Under the pieces are notes generated by a model. That model saw nothing but the letters and a program-made list of their open reading frames with translations. It did no database searches and was not told the DNA's origin. A stretch of 64,000 bases of DNA from Methylophilaceae bacterium. Lineage in GTDB: Bacteria; Pseudomonadota; Gammaproteobacteria; Burkholderiales; Methylophilaceae. Position 1 is the first letter of the stretch. Each line of letters opens with the position of its first letter. Both the position numbers and the translations under genes were made by a program. The stretch is taken from positions 32,620 through 96,619 of the forward strand of contig JAIYBT010000021.1 in assembly GCA_027488395.1 (NCBI GenBank), in the 5' to 3' direction. Positions 35,209 to 42,837 of the stretch are shown one piece after another.

Positions 35209-36039
35209 ATGCGTAATCAATTGGTGGTTGGTAATTGGAAGTTGCACGGCAGCTTGCTTGAAAACCAAAGTTTACTCAACCTACTCAAGCAATCTTTGCA
35301 CGATTTGCATGGCGTGGACACTGCGGTGTGTTTGCCCTATGTGTACTTGTTTCAAGCGCAAGCCATGTTACAAGATTCGGCCATTGCATGGGGTGCGCAA
35401 AATGTCAGTCAGTTTACTGAAGGTGCTTACACCTCCTGCGTGTCGGCAGCGATGGTGGCGGAGTTTGGTTGTCGTTACAGCATTGTCGGCCACTCAGAGC
35501 GACGCGCGTTGAAATTAGAAAGTAACCAAGTGGCGACGAAGCGCGTGTTGCATGCGTTGCATGCCGGGCTGACCCCGATTTTTTGCGTGGGTGAAACCGT
35601 TGACGAACGCGATGGCGGTATGGCGGAGCTGATCGTTAAAAATCAAATGCTCAATATTGTGTATGGTCTTGATGACGAGGCCTTTGCCTTGGCGAAAAAA
35701 TTTAATATGGTGATCGCTTACGAACCCGTGTGGGCGATTGGCACAGGCCAGCATGCCAGCCCTGAGCAAGCGCAACGCATGCATGCATTTATCCGCTGGA
35801 TGATTGCAGAGCGTGACCCTGAGTTTGCCACCCAAATTCGGATTGTGTATGGCGGCAGTCTGTCGCCTAGTAATGCGCAAAGCCTGCTGAGTATGCCAGA
35901 TATCGATGGCGGTTTATTGGGACGGGCGGCACTGGTGGCAGAGGACTTTATTCAGATTTGTCGGACCGCGGCGCTTTGCCAACATCAAAAGCAATCTGCT
36001 GTGGAACCTCCCACACCGCAGCCAGTCTCTTTGGCATGA
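35209..36039 (+). CDS. Triosephosphate isomerase (copy 2)
   Basis: Second triosephosphate isomerase of the window (see copy 1 at about 13 kb). Asn9 and Lys11 are in NWKLHG, His95 in VGHSERR and Glu172 in AYEPVWAIGTG; all catalytic residues are intact, with the classical Trp before Lys. The ATG with AGGTGAG 3-4 bases upstream is preferred over a start 12 bases further up, giving 276 residues. The two copies share similar but clearly divergent sequences. Its place after fbp-fba suggests a gluconeogenic or C1-assimilation cluster. The DUF2256 gene starts inside its stop codon (ATGA). Confidence 0.92.
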   Translation: MRNQLVVGNWKLHGSLLENQSLLNLLKQSLHDLHGVDTAVCLPYVYLFQAQAMLQDSAIAWGAQNVSQFTEGAYTSCVSAAMVAEFGCRYSIVGHSERRALKLESNQVATKRVLHALHAGLTPIFCVGETVDERDGGMAELIVKNQMLNIVYGLDDEAFALAKKFNMVIAYEPVWAIGTGQHASPEQAQRMHAFIRWMIAERDPEFATQIRIVYGGSLSPSNAQSLLSMPDIDGGLLGRAALVAEDFIQICRTAALCQHQKQSAVEPPTPQPVSLA

Positions 36040-36203
36040 ATAATCTCGACTTTAAAGGCAATAAAAGTTATCTGCCAAGTAAACCTTGCGTCACCTGCGG
36101 TAAAGCGATGTCTTGGCGCAAAGCGTGGGCTAAAAATTGGGAATCGATTAAATACTGTTCCGACCGTTGCCGCAGGGCTGCGCCCAAACTTGCTTCATCC
36201 TAA
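36036..36203 (+). CDS. DUF2256 zinc-binding protein
   Basis: A 55-residue protein with two Cys pairs, CVTCGKAMSWRK and YCSDRCRRAAP, that looks like a small zinc ribbon. The DUF2256 family is often encoded beside or fused to FeS-type photolyase/cryptochrome genes, as here. The ATG overlaps the stop codon of triosephosphate isomerase, so it is translationally coupled to it; the photolyase gene starts 31 bases later. Function unknown; a role in assembling or repairing the partner is possible but unproven. Confidence 0.88.
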   Translation: MNNLDFKGNKSYLPSKPCVTCGKAMSWRKAWAKNWESIKYCSDRCRRAAPKLASS

Positions 36204-36234
36204 TATCCCCTAAAAGAATAGGCTTACCATCGGC

Positions 36235-37773
36235 ATGCGACATTTAGTCATCGTGTTGGGCGATCAGCTCAGCTTAGAAAATCCTGCACTGATTGGGTTT
36301 GACCCTAGCCTTGACCTCATTGTGATGGCAGAAGTCATGGAAGAGTCAACACATGTGTGGTCGCATCCACAACGGATCACCTTGTTTTTATCGGCAATGC
36401 GGCATTTTGCGCAAACGCTACGTGCCGAAGGGTATCCGCTACAGTATTACGCATTGGATGAGCACCACTTCGCCAGTTTAAGTGAGGTGTGGCAATCGCT
36501 GATTGATAGCCATGCGCCCCAAGCCATCAAGTTATGTGAGCCTGGGGATTGGCGGGTATTACAGTCTGCGCAAGCGGTGGCAGAGGCTGGGCAGCTGACA
36601 CTAGAAGTGTTGCCCGATGCGCATTTCATGTGCAGTACCGTTCAGTTTCAACGCTGGGCAAGCAAATATCAATCGAACAGTCTACGCATGGAGTTTTTTT
36701 ACCGCGAAATGCGCAAGCGTTATGCCATATTGATGGCAGGCGATGAACCCGTTGGCGGCACTTGGAACTACGATCAGGATAATCGCCAAGCCATTGGTAA
36801 GCAGGGGCCTCAAGGGCTCATACCGCCTTTAAGCGTTGCGCCAGATGCGCTGACACAAGCGGTGAAAGCGTTAGTGGCTACGCGTTTTCAAACACACCCT
36901 GGACGCTTGGACAACTTTGCGTGGCCAGTAGACCGCGCGCAAGCGTTGCAATTACTGGAACATTTTATTGTGCATAAACTTGCCCAATTTGGGCCTTATC
37001 AAGATGCCATGTGGCAGGATCAGCCGTTTTTGTGGCATTCCATGCTGGCTTCCGCACTCAATCTAAAATTACTGAATCCGCGGGAAGTGATTGCGGCTGC
37101 CGAGGCTGCGTATCACGCTGGGCTTGCACCGCTTGCCAGCGTTGAAGGGTTTATCCGACAAATTTTAGGCTGGCGTGAATTTATTCGAGGTATGTATTGG
37201 TTGGATATGCCTGGCATGAAGCAGGCGAATTTTTTAAACCATACCCGTGATTTGCCCGCGTGGTTTTGGAACGGAAAAACCCATATGCGCTGCTTGGCGC
37301 AAACCATCGCGCAAACCTTGGATACAGGCTATGCGCATCATATTCAGCGTCTAATGGTCACTGGCTTGTTTGCTACCTTGGCTGAAGTGTCACCGCAACA
37401 AGTGTCAGATTGGTATTTGGCAGTGTATGTGGATGCCGTTGAATGGGTGGAATTGCCCAATGTGGCGGGAATGGCGTTGTTTGCCAATGGCGGTCGTTTT
37501 ACCAGTAAACCCTATGTGGCCAGTGGTGCGTACATCGACCGTATGAGTAATTATTGTCAGGGTTGCCGCTATCAGCCAAAGCTTAAAACAGGTGAGCAAG
37601 CCTGCCCTTTTACAACCTTGTATTGGGCATTTTTAATCAAACACGAGCCCATGCTTGCCGCTAACCCACGGACAAGCTTGATGGTAAAGCATGTACAAAA
37701 AATGGAGACGGAGGCGCGCGAGGCGGTGGTGACGTTTGCACAACAACGCTTGGAAAACGTAAACCTGCTATAA
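36235..37773 (+). CDS. FeS-cluster-type photolyase/cryptochrome
   Basis: FAD-dependent DNA repair or light-sensing protein of the CryB/PhrB (FeS-BCP) branch. N-terminal domain starts RHLVIVLGDQLSLENPAL, the FeS-BCP signature, and the C-terminal part has QILGWREFIRGMYWLDMPGM and the four-Cys set NYCQGCRY...ACPF that binds the 4Fe-4S cluster. At 512 residues it is normal. Members include (6-4) photolyases such as PhrB of Agrobacterium and the blue-light regulator CryB; sequence alone does not decide. DUF2256 lies just upstream. Confidence 0.93.
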   Translation: MRHLVIVLGDQLSLENPALIGFDPSLDLIVMAEVMEESTHVWSHPQRITLFLSAMRHFAQTLRAEGYPLQYYALDEHHFASLSEVWQSLIDSHAPQAIKLCEPGDWRVLQSAQAVAEAGQLTLEVLPDAHFMCSTVQFQRWASKYQSNSLRMEFFYREMRKRYAILMAGDEPVGGTWNYDQDNRQAIGKQGPQGLIPPLSVAPDALTQAVKALVATRFQTHPGRLDNFAWPVDRAQALQLLEHFIVHKLAQFGPYQDAMWQDQPFLWHSMLASALNLKLLNPREVIAAAEAAYHAGLAPLASVEGFIRQILGWREFIRGMYWLDMPGMKQANFLNHTRDLPAWFWNGKTHMRCLAQTIAQTLDTGYAHHIQRLMVTGLFATLAEVSPQQVSDWYLAVYVDAVEWVELPNVAGMALFANGGRFTSKPYVASGAYIDRMSNYCQGCRYQPKLKTGEQACPFTTLYWAFLIKHEPMLAANPRTSLMVKHVQKMETEAREAVVTFAQQRLENVNLL

Positions 37774-37815
37774 ATTCATAAAATTGTCACAATTCAATTC
37801 CGATCTCTCGTTACA

Positions 37816-39867
37816 ATGGTGGCCATGAAAAATAGTGTGCCAGTAATGCTTGATCGCGATTTAAGCATTTTAAGTTTTAATGCCCGGGTGTTATCACTCG
37901 CGCAACGTGAAGATTTTCCATTGTTAGAGCGATTACGCTTTATGTGTATTGTCTCTAACAATTTAGATGAGTTTTTTGAAGTACGTATGCCTTTGCAATT
38001 ACGTGCTTATCAACAAACCCTCAATCAAGGCCCTGTCACCGCACTGACGTGTGAGACTGTTTCTCAGCATGCCCACGCACTGGTGGCGCAGCAATATCAA
38101 ATTTTTAATGATGATTTAATGCCCGCCTTAGCTAAAGAAGGCGTGCATTTGGTGTCTGGCAGTGTGCGTACCGTCGAGCAGACCAATTGGGTCACCAATT
38201 ACTTTAAGCGCGAAGTGTTTCCTTTTTTGATGCCGGTGTCTTTAGATCCGTCACATCCGTTTCCGCAAGTCGCTAACAAATCGCTGAATTTTATAGTGCG
38301 CATCGACGTCAATGGCGTAGAAAAAATTGCCATTGTGCGTGCCCCGCGCGTGGTGCCGCGGCTAGTGCAATTGCCACCAGCCATCAGCCTTGGTGAGCAA
38401 TGTTTTGTCTCGCTCACCAGTATAATCCGCGCGAATTTAGACGTGTTGTTTGAAGGCGCTAAGATTCTTCACTTTTCACAATTTCGGGTGACCCGTAATA
38501 GCGATCTTGACGTTGACGAAGATGATGTGATCAATTTGCGCACCGCGTTGCGTGAAGAACTCGCGCACCGCCAATATGGGGAAGCAATCCGTTTGGAAGT
38601 CACGCAAGAGTGCGACGATGATTTGGCAGCGTTTTTACTCAAGCAGTTTAATTTGCCAACCTTGGCGTTGTATCGGGTTAACGGGCCCGTCAACTTGGGT
38701 CGATTAATCCAGTTACCCGATATGGCCAAAGGAGATCATCTCAAGTTCGTGCCGTTTCAACCGCAATGGCCAAAACACATCAAAAAAAATCAATCGCTGA
38801 TTACACAAATGCGTGAGCGAGATTTACTGATTCATCAGCCTTATGAAAGCTTCGAGGTGGTGATCCAGTTGTTAGAAGAGGCGGTTGCCGATGAGCATGT
38901 GCTGGCGATTCGCATGACCATTTATCGTACCGGCGCAGATCCGCGCATGTTACGGTTGTTGCAAACAGCGGTAGCGCGCGGCAAAGAAGTGCTAGTGGTG
39001 GTGGAGTTAAAAGCGCGCTTTGATGAAGAGGCCAACATCAACTGGGCAGAAGCGTTGGAGTCTGTGGGTGCGCAAGTGGTGTATGGCGTAGTGGGGCTGA
39101 AAACCCATGCCAAAATGTTGTTGATCATGCGGCGCGAGGGTAAATCTATCCATCGTTATGGCCATTTATCTACCGGTAATTACAATCCAAAAACTACAAA
39201 GCTATATACCGATTGGAGCATGCTCACTGTAGACGCCAACCTCACCAAAGAAATGGAATTGGTGTTTCGTCATTTGACCAGTGAGTTACCATTGCCCACC
39301 ATGCGCCATTTGCTAGTGGCGCCATTTACCTTGCAAACAGGCATGATTAAACAATTAGAAAAAGCGCAGCGTATGGCCAAACAAGGCAAATCTGCGCGCG
39401 TCATCGCCAAAATGAATGCGCTGACCGATGTGCCCTTGGTGGACGCATTGATTAAAGCGGCCAGTGCCGGTGTGGAAATTGATTTAATTATTCGTGGTGC
39501 TTGTATTTTACCGGTTGAGTTGCCACAGTTGGCTGGGCGCATCCGCGTGCGCTCCATTGTGGGGCGGTTGCTCGAGCATTCACGCGTGTTTTATTTTGAA
39601 ATTGAGGGTCAAGTACAAATGTGGTTATCCAGTGCGGATTGGATGAGTCGCAATATGACGCGGCGGGTCGAGTTAGGCTGGCCAATTACAGACCCAGCCA
39701 TGCAAGCACGGATTTATCAAGAAAGCCTGCAGTGCTATCTTGACGATACCTTGGATGCCTGGCAATTGGTAGCAGGTGGAAGTTATCAACCTGTACGCAC
39801 AGCATCCAACGTCGAACATGGACAAAGTTGTCAACGTTTATTGCTCGAACAATATCGCGCGTTATGA
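37816..39867 (+). CDS. ppk1: Polyphosphate kinase PPK1
   Basis: Membrane-associated enzyme that makes inorganic polyphosphate from ATP. The N-terminal DRDLSILSFNARVLSLAQREDFPLLERLRFMCIVSNNLDEFFEVRM is the family start; the catalytic phospho-His motif GHLSTGNYN lies near 460, with another conserved His around 590-600. Length 683 is normal. Start uncertain between ATG at 37816 and 37825; neither has a ribosome site. Its stop overlaps sixA, and ppx lies 6.5 kb away on the other strand rather than adjacent. Confidence 0.95.
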   Translation: MVAMKNSVPVMLDRDLSILSFNARVLSLAQREDFPLLERLRFMCIVSNNLDEFFEVRMPLQLRAYQQTLNQGPVTALTCETVSQHAHALVAQQYQIFNDDLMPALAKEGVHLVSGSVRTVEQTNWVTNYFKREVFPFLMPVSLDPSHPFPQVANKSLNFIVRIDVNGVEKIAIVRAPRVVPRLVQLPPAISLGEQCFVSLTSIIRANLDVLFEGAKILHFSQFRVTRNSDLDVDEDDVINLRTALREELAHRQYGEAIRLEVTQECDDDLAAFLLKQFNLPTLALYRVNGPVNLGRLIQLPDMAKGDHLKFVPFQPQWPKHIKKNQSLITQMRERDLLIHQPYESFEVVIQLLEEAVADEHVLAIRMTIYRTGADPRMLRLLQTAVARGKEVLVVVELKARFDEEANINWAEALESVGAQVVYGVVGLKTHAKMLLIMRREGKSIHRYGHLSTGNYNPKTTKLYTDWSMLTVDANLTKEMELVFRHLTSELPLPTMRHLLVAPFTLQTGMIKQLEKAQRMAKQGKSARVIAKMNALTDVPLVDALIKAASAGVEIDLIIRGACILPVELPQLAGRIRVRSIVGRLLEHSRVFYFEIEGQVQMWLSSADWMSRNMTRRVELGWPITDPAMQARIYQESLQCYLDDTLDAWQLVAGGSYQPVRTASNVEHGQSCQRLLLEQYRAL

Positions 39868-40340
39868 TGCAACAACCAGTACGTAACTTGATTTTATGGC
39901 GGCATGCCGATGCGGAAGTGTTGGTGCATGGGCAGGCCGATATGGCGCGTAAGCTCACGGCTAAAGGCCATAAACAAGCCAAACAAATGGCAGCTTGGTT
40001 AAAAAAATATCTGCCAAAACACACGTTTATCATGACTAGCCCCGCCTTACGCGCGCGAGAAACATTGGCGCATTGGGGCAACGATTGGCAAGAGGACTCT
40101 CGATTATCGCCTGATCGCGCTGTCGCGCCGATCCAGCAACTGCTGCTGCAAAGTCCATATGAGTCGTTAATGTTGGTTGGCCATCAACCTTGGATTGGAG
40201 AGTTAGCCGCTTCTCAACTCGGCATGGAGGATGCGCAGTTGAGTATCAAAAAAGGGGCGGTATGGTGGTTGCGGTTGCCCAAATCTGGCGGGCCGTATAA
40301 GTTGTACAGCGTACAGTCGCCAGACTTGATCAGTGTTTAG
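39864..40340 (+). CDS. sixA: Phosphohistidine phosphatase SixA
   Basis: Small histidine-phosphatase of the RHG superfamily; E. coli SixA removes phosphate from His of the NPr protein in the nitrogen phosphotransferase system. The catalytic WRHADAE (Arg13, His14) and VGHQPWIGEL segments are present; about 158 residues. The ATG overlaps the ppk1 stop (ATGA). Cotranscription with ppk1 suggests that polyphosphate and phosphohistidine metabolism are regulated together. Confidence 0.9.
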   Translation: MMQQPVRNLILWRHADAEVLVHGQADMARKLTAKGHKQAKQMAAWLKKYLPKHTFIMTSPALRARETLAHWGNDWQEDSRLSPDRAVAPIQQLLLQSPYESLMLVGHQPWIGELAASQLGMEDAQLSIKKGAVWWLRLPKSGGPYKLYSVQSPDLISV

Positions 40341-40398
40341 ATTGTGCCATGTTGAGATTGCAACAGGTTTAAATTGTGCAGAGCAATCTCGCACAGGT

Positions 40399-40941
40399 TT
40401 AATGCTTTTTGTGTGGTCGGCCGGTTTTAATCACTGGAATTGCAGACAGCGCAGCCAACAATGCCACATCATCAGCCTGCGCCAGTAATTTTAATCCAGC
40501 CCGTAATAACTCACTTTTTTTGACTGCTTTACCCAAGCCTTCAAGACGCTTCTTAAGCGCTGGAATTTGCGCGTATTCGTCTTTGGGGATGGTAAAACTA
40601 TCACGTTCCATTTTGACTTTTTCAGTTTTTAGTTTTGGTGCACTGTCAAGACTGACCACGGAAGTGACCTTGACCTTGGGTGACGGCGCGCTTGCTGTGA
40701 TCAACGTTTGCGTGACTTTGGGCTGGTTGGCTGTGTTGCTCTTTTTGCTTGAGGATATTTTGCCTGCTTTAGCAACTGGTGACGTTGCCACCGGTGCCTG
40801 TTTTCCCTTGGGAGGTGTCGCAGATGCAGTTGTCGGGCTTGTTTTTACCTGACTTGCTGTTGCTTGATGTGTCGCAACAGGATTGGTTTTTGCAGCAGTG
40901 GTTTTCACTGGCATTGATTTGATATTGGTGGGTTTTGACAT
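40399..40941 (-). CDS. Basic, Ala/Pro/Lys/Thr-rich protein with ribbon-helix-helix-like C-terminus
   Basis: A 180-residue protein. Residues 1-110 are low-complexity with Lys, Ala, Pro and Thr, like a histone-H1-type or disordered DNA-binding tail. Residues 111-160 look like a compact ribbon-helix-helix fold: strand MERDSFTIPKDEY, helix AQIPALKKRLEGLGK, turn, helix KKSELLRAGLKLLAQA, followed by ALLAALSAIPVIKTGRP. Similar basic-plus-RHH proteins occur in betaproteobacteria, and I know of no function. It is divergent from a ParA-family gene across 138 bases, which suggests a DNA-binding partner of that ATPase, ParB-like in role. Inference only. Confidence 0.72.
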   Translation of the reverse strand: MSKPTNIKSMPVKTTAAKTNPVATHQATASQVKTSPTTASATPPKGKQAPVATSPVAKAGKISSSKKSNTANQPKVTQTLITASAPSPKVKVTSVVSLDSAPKLKTEKVKMERDSFTIPKDEYAQIPALKKRLEGLGKAVKKSELLRAGLKLLAQADDVALLAALSAIPVIKTGRPHKKH

Positions 40942-41079
40942 GAGAAGCTCCTCAAAAGATGTAAAAACAGTTTATACCGTTTATTTATTGCGTCAACTGT
41001 CATAAAAATTTAATATCTTTGTGGTGACATCAACCACAAATAAATGACAAAATTCAACCATTAGCATGGAGAGACGCGC

Positions 41080-41700
41080 ATGCGTAGGGTATTAGTTGCA
41101 AATACCAAAGGGGGTAGCGGTAAAACCACCCTTGCCACCAATTTGGCAGGCTATTTAGCGCAGATGGGCTATCAAGTCGTATTGGAGGATATCGATCGTC
41201 AACAATCAACAACAGATTGGCTAGCACGTCGACCAGCCACCGCGTTGCCGTTGTTAAATGCTGAGACCATGGGTAAAGCCGCGCTGCAAAAAGTAGACTG
41301 GGTGATCGTGGATTCGCCAGGCGGCTTAAAAGATAAAAAAATATCGGATGCAGTCAGTGCAGCGGATGTTGTGTTAGTGCCGATTGCACCATCCGCTTTT
41401 GACATTGGTGCGGCGGATGATTTTTTGGCCATGTTGGCCGAAGAGAAAAATATACGCAAAGAAAAAACATTTGTGGGGTTGGTAGGCATGCGCGTGACCC
41501 CACGTACAAAATCTGCAGATCGTTTGCAGACATTTATTGAAAACTCAGCGTTTGACCTGGTTTCTATGCTGCGTGCATCGCAACTGTATGTGAGTGCCGC
41601 CGAGGAAGGGTTGAGCATTTTTGAGTTGAAAGCTTTGCTTAAAGACATTGACATCGCACAGTGGAATCCGATCGTCGACTGGGTATTAAGCAATCGTTAA
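41080..41700 (+). CDS. ParA-family (MinD/ParA) ATPase
   Basis: Deviant-Walker ATPase for positioning a DNA or protein cargo. Walker A KGGSGKTT (10-17), Walker A' LEDIDRQQSTTDW (with D-x-DxxxS in place of the usual D-x-DPQxS), Walker B VIVDSPGGL (near 83). At 206 residues it is a short, orphan-type ParA without the N-terminal HTH of plasmid ParA. No parB and no parS-like inverted repeat was seen nearby. Its partner is probably the divergent RHH-like protein and/or the downstream 79-residue gene; the cargo cannot be named. Confidence 0.9.
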   Translation: MRRVLVANTKGGSGKTTLATNLAGYLAQMGYQVVLEDIDRQQSTTDWLARRPATALPLLNAETMGKAALQKVDWVIVDSPGGLKDKKISDAVSAADVVLVPIAPSAFDIGAADDFLAMLAEEKNIRKEKTFVGLVGMRVTPRTKSADRLQTFIENSAFDLVSMLRASQLYVSAAEEGLSIFELKALLKDIDIAQWNPIVDWVLSNR

Positions 41701-41756
41701 ACCGTTTTATAAGGTAGTTGATTAGACTGCCAACCAAAGCAACAACAGGAGTGTTC

Positions 41757-41996
41757 ATGAAAGAAAAAGTGAATCCAGAATATCTGGACAAAGTGTCGCA
41801 ATTATCCGTGGAAGAGTCTGAGCGTATTCTCTCGCGTATGGGTGGCAAGTTACCAAAGCGATTAATCAAAGAAAAATTAACGCAAACAGAAGCTATCGCC
41901 TTACAGCTCGAAATTGAAGATGAGCAATTACAAGAATGGCGCGAGAAAATGGCTAGACTTAAAGATGAGGATGACAAAAAAGAGAAGAAGTCATAA
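41757..41996 (+). CDS. Small charged protein downstream of parA
   Basis: A 79-residue, highly charged, mostly alpha-helical protein without a recognised domain: LSVEESERILSRMGGKLPKRLIKEKLTQTEAIALQLEIEDEQLQEWREKM, then an acidic/Lys tail. The ATG has an AGGAGT ribosome site 5-6 bases upstream, so it is preferred to the longer frame starting at 41718. It follows the parA gene by 57 bases. A coiled-coil-like partner of the ATPase is plausible. A bidirectional terminator follows. Confidence 0.75.
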   Translation: MKEKVNPEYLDKVSQLSVEESERILSRMGGKLPKRLIKEKLTQTEAIALQLEIEDEQLQEWREKMARLKDEDDKKEKKS

Positions 41997-42005
41997 AAAA
42001 ATACA

Positions 42006-42034
42006 AAAAAACGGGCAATTTAGCCCGTTTTTTT
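42006..42034. terminator. Bidirectional rho-independent terminator
   Basis: AAAAACGGGC-AATTTA-GCCCGTTTTTTT: the hairpin has A runs on the left and T runs on the right, so it can end both the small charged gene (plus strand) and the convergent outer-membrane barrel gene (minus strand). Confidence 0.92.
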
Positions 42035-42048
42035 ATGGCGTGCAAAGC

Positions 42049-42813
42049 TTACCATTGCACGGCTAACATGGCACCTGCACCAACATCTACGCTTGAAGTG
42101 GTGTCCCCTGCAACAATATAGGTTTGTAATTTATAGCTTTGATTGAATTTATGCGAGTAAAACACACTGTATTCGCGCAGCCCTGTGGATTGATTGGTGG
42201 TGGCTTGCCGAAGATCTAAGGTCGCGCCAACACCGTTTTGGTCATCCAGTTTATACACCCCGCCCACCGTGCTAAACCACACATTGTTTAAAGAAATACC
42301 GCTCGGGTCCCCCAGCACTTTGTAACCGATTGTTCCCAAGAGAGTAAAACGATCAAAGGTTTTATAAATATCCGTGGATAAGGTGTAATCGGTTTTACCC
42401 GTACCCAAGCCATTGCGCTCCGATGCGGTGGGTAGTTTGATTTTTGCTCCGACATCAACATAAAGCTTTTGGGCATCTAATTGAAGGGCGCTGTAGGTGG
42501 TCCCCAACACGATGTCGCCTAAGCCAGATTCGGTGGTGCGACGATTGGTCGTCGTGCCAGTGGTAATGCGGCTATCTGCGGTCACGCCGCCTGGGCCGTC
42601 AATGCGCAACCAAGGCACCACCGCTTTGAAGGTCCAGCGGTCATCCAGCTCAAATTTAGTAATCAACGGCACATAGGTAATCCGAGTTTTTTCCGATTGA
42701 CCGTAAGTACCACTGCTGTAATCGAGCCCCGAGGTAAACGTGAGACGAGGATCAGCAAGTGCTGTCAGTGAGATACAGCTGATGATGATCAGCCCTGCGC
42801 GTGGATACAACAT
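42049..42813 (-). CDS. Putative outer-membrane beta-barrel (Phenol_MetA_deg-like transporter family)
   Basis: A 254-residue exported protein: signal peptide (LIIISCISLTALA, then DPRLT) followed by alternating polar/apolar strands (RLTFTSGLDYSSGTYGQ, TRITYVPLITKFELDDRWTFKAVVPWLRI, and GVGATLDLRQATTNQSTGLREYSVFYSHKF), the pattern of an outer-membrane barrel of the MetA-pathway-of-phenol-degradation transporter family (PF13557). It ends with W, the usual C-terminal aromatic of BAM substrates. It follows the DUF5666 gene by 24 bases and the two are likely cotranscribed. Function unknown; phenol transport is not implied by the family name. Confidence 0.8.
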   Translation of the reverse strand: MLYPRAGLIIISCISLTALADPRLTFTSGLDYSSGTYGQSEKTRITYVPLITKFELDDRWTFKAVVPWLRIDGPGGVTADSRITTGTTTNRRTTESGLGDIVLGTTYSALQLDAQKLYVDVGAKIKLPTASERNGLGTGKTDYTLSTDIYKTFDRFTLLGTIGYKVLGDPSGISLNNVWFSTVGGVYKLDDQNGVGATLDLRQATTNQSTGLREYSVFYSHKFNQSYKLQTYIVAGDTTSSVDVGAGAMLAVQW

Positions 42814-42837
42814 GGAAGCCTCCTAAAAGATGAAATA

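Noticed and set aside
37784..37817. Possible Pho box or promoter (TTGTCAC) before ppk1
   Set aside because: Only one half-site fits a Pho box, and the -35/-10 spacing would be 22 bases with the -10 overlapping the start codon.
40363..40402. Two ACAGGTTTAA direct repeats between sixA and the RHH-like gene
   Set aside because: Only two short copies, 30 bases apart, overlapping a stop codon; likely chance.
41080..41700. Plasmid-derived partition locus
   Set aside because: No parB, replication gene, repeats of parS type, or mobile-element remains nearby; it looks like a chromosomal orphan ParA.
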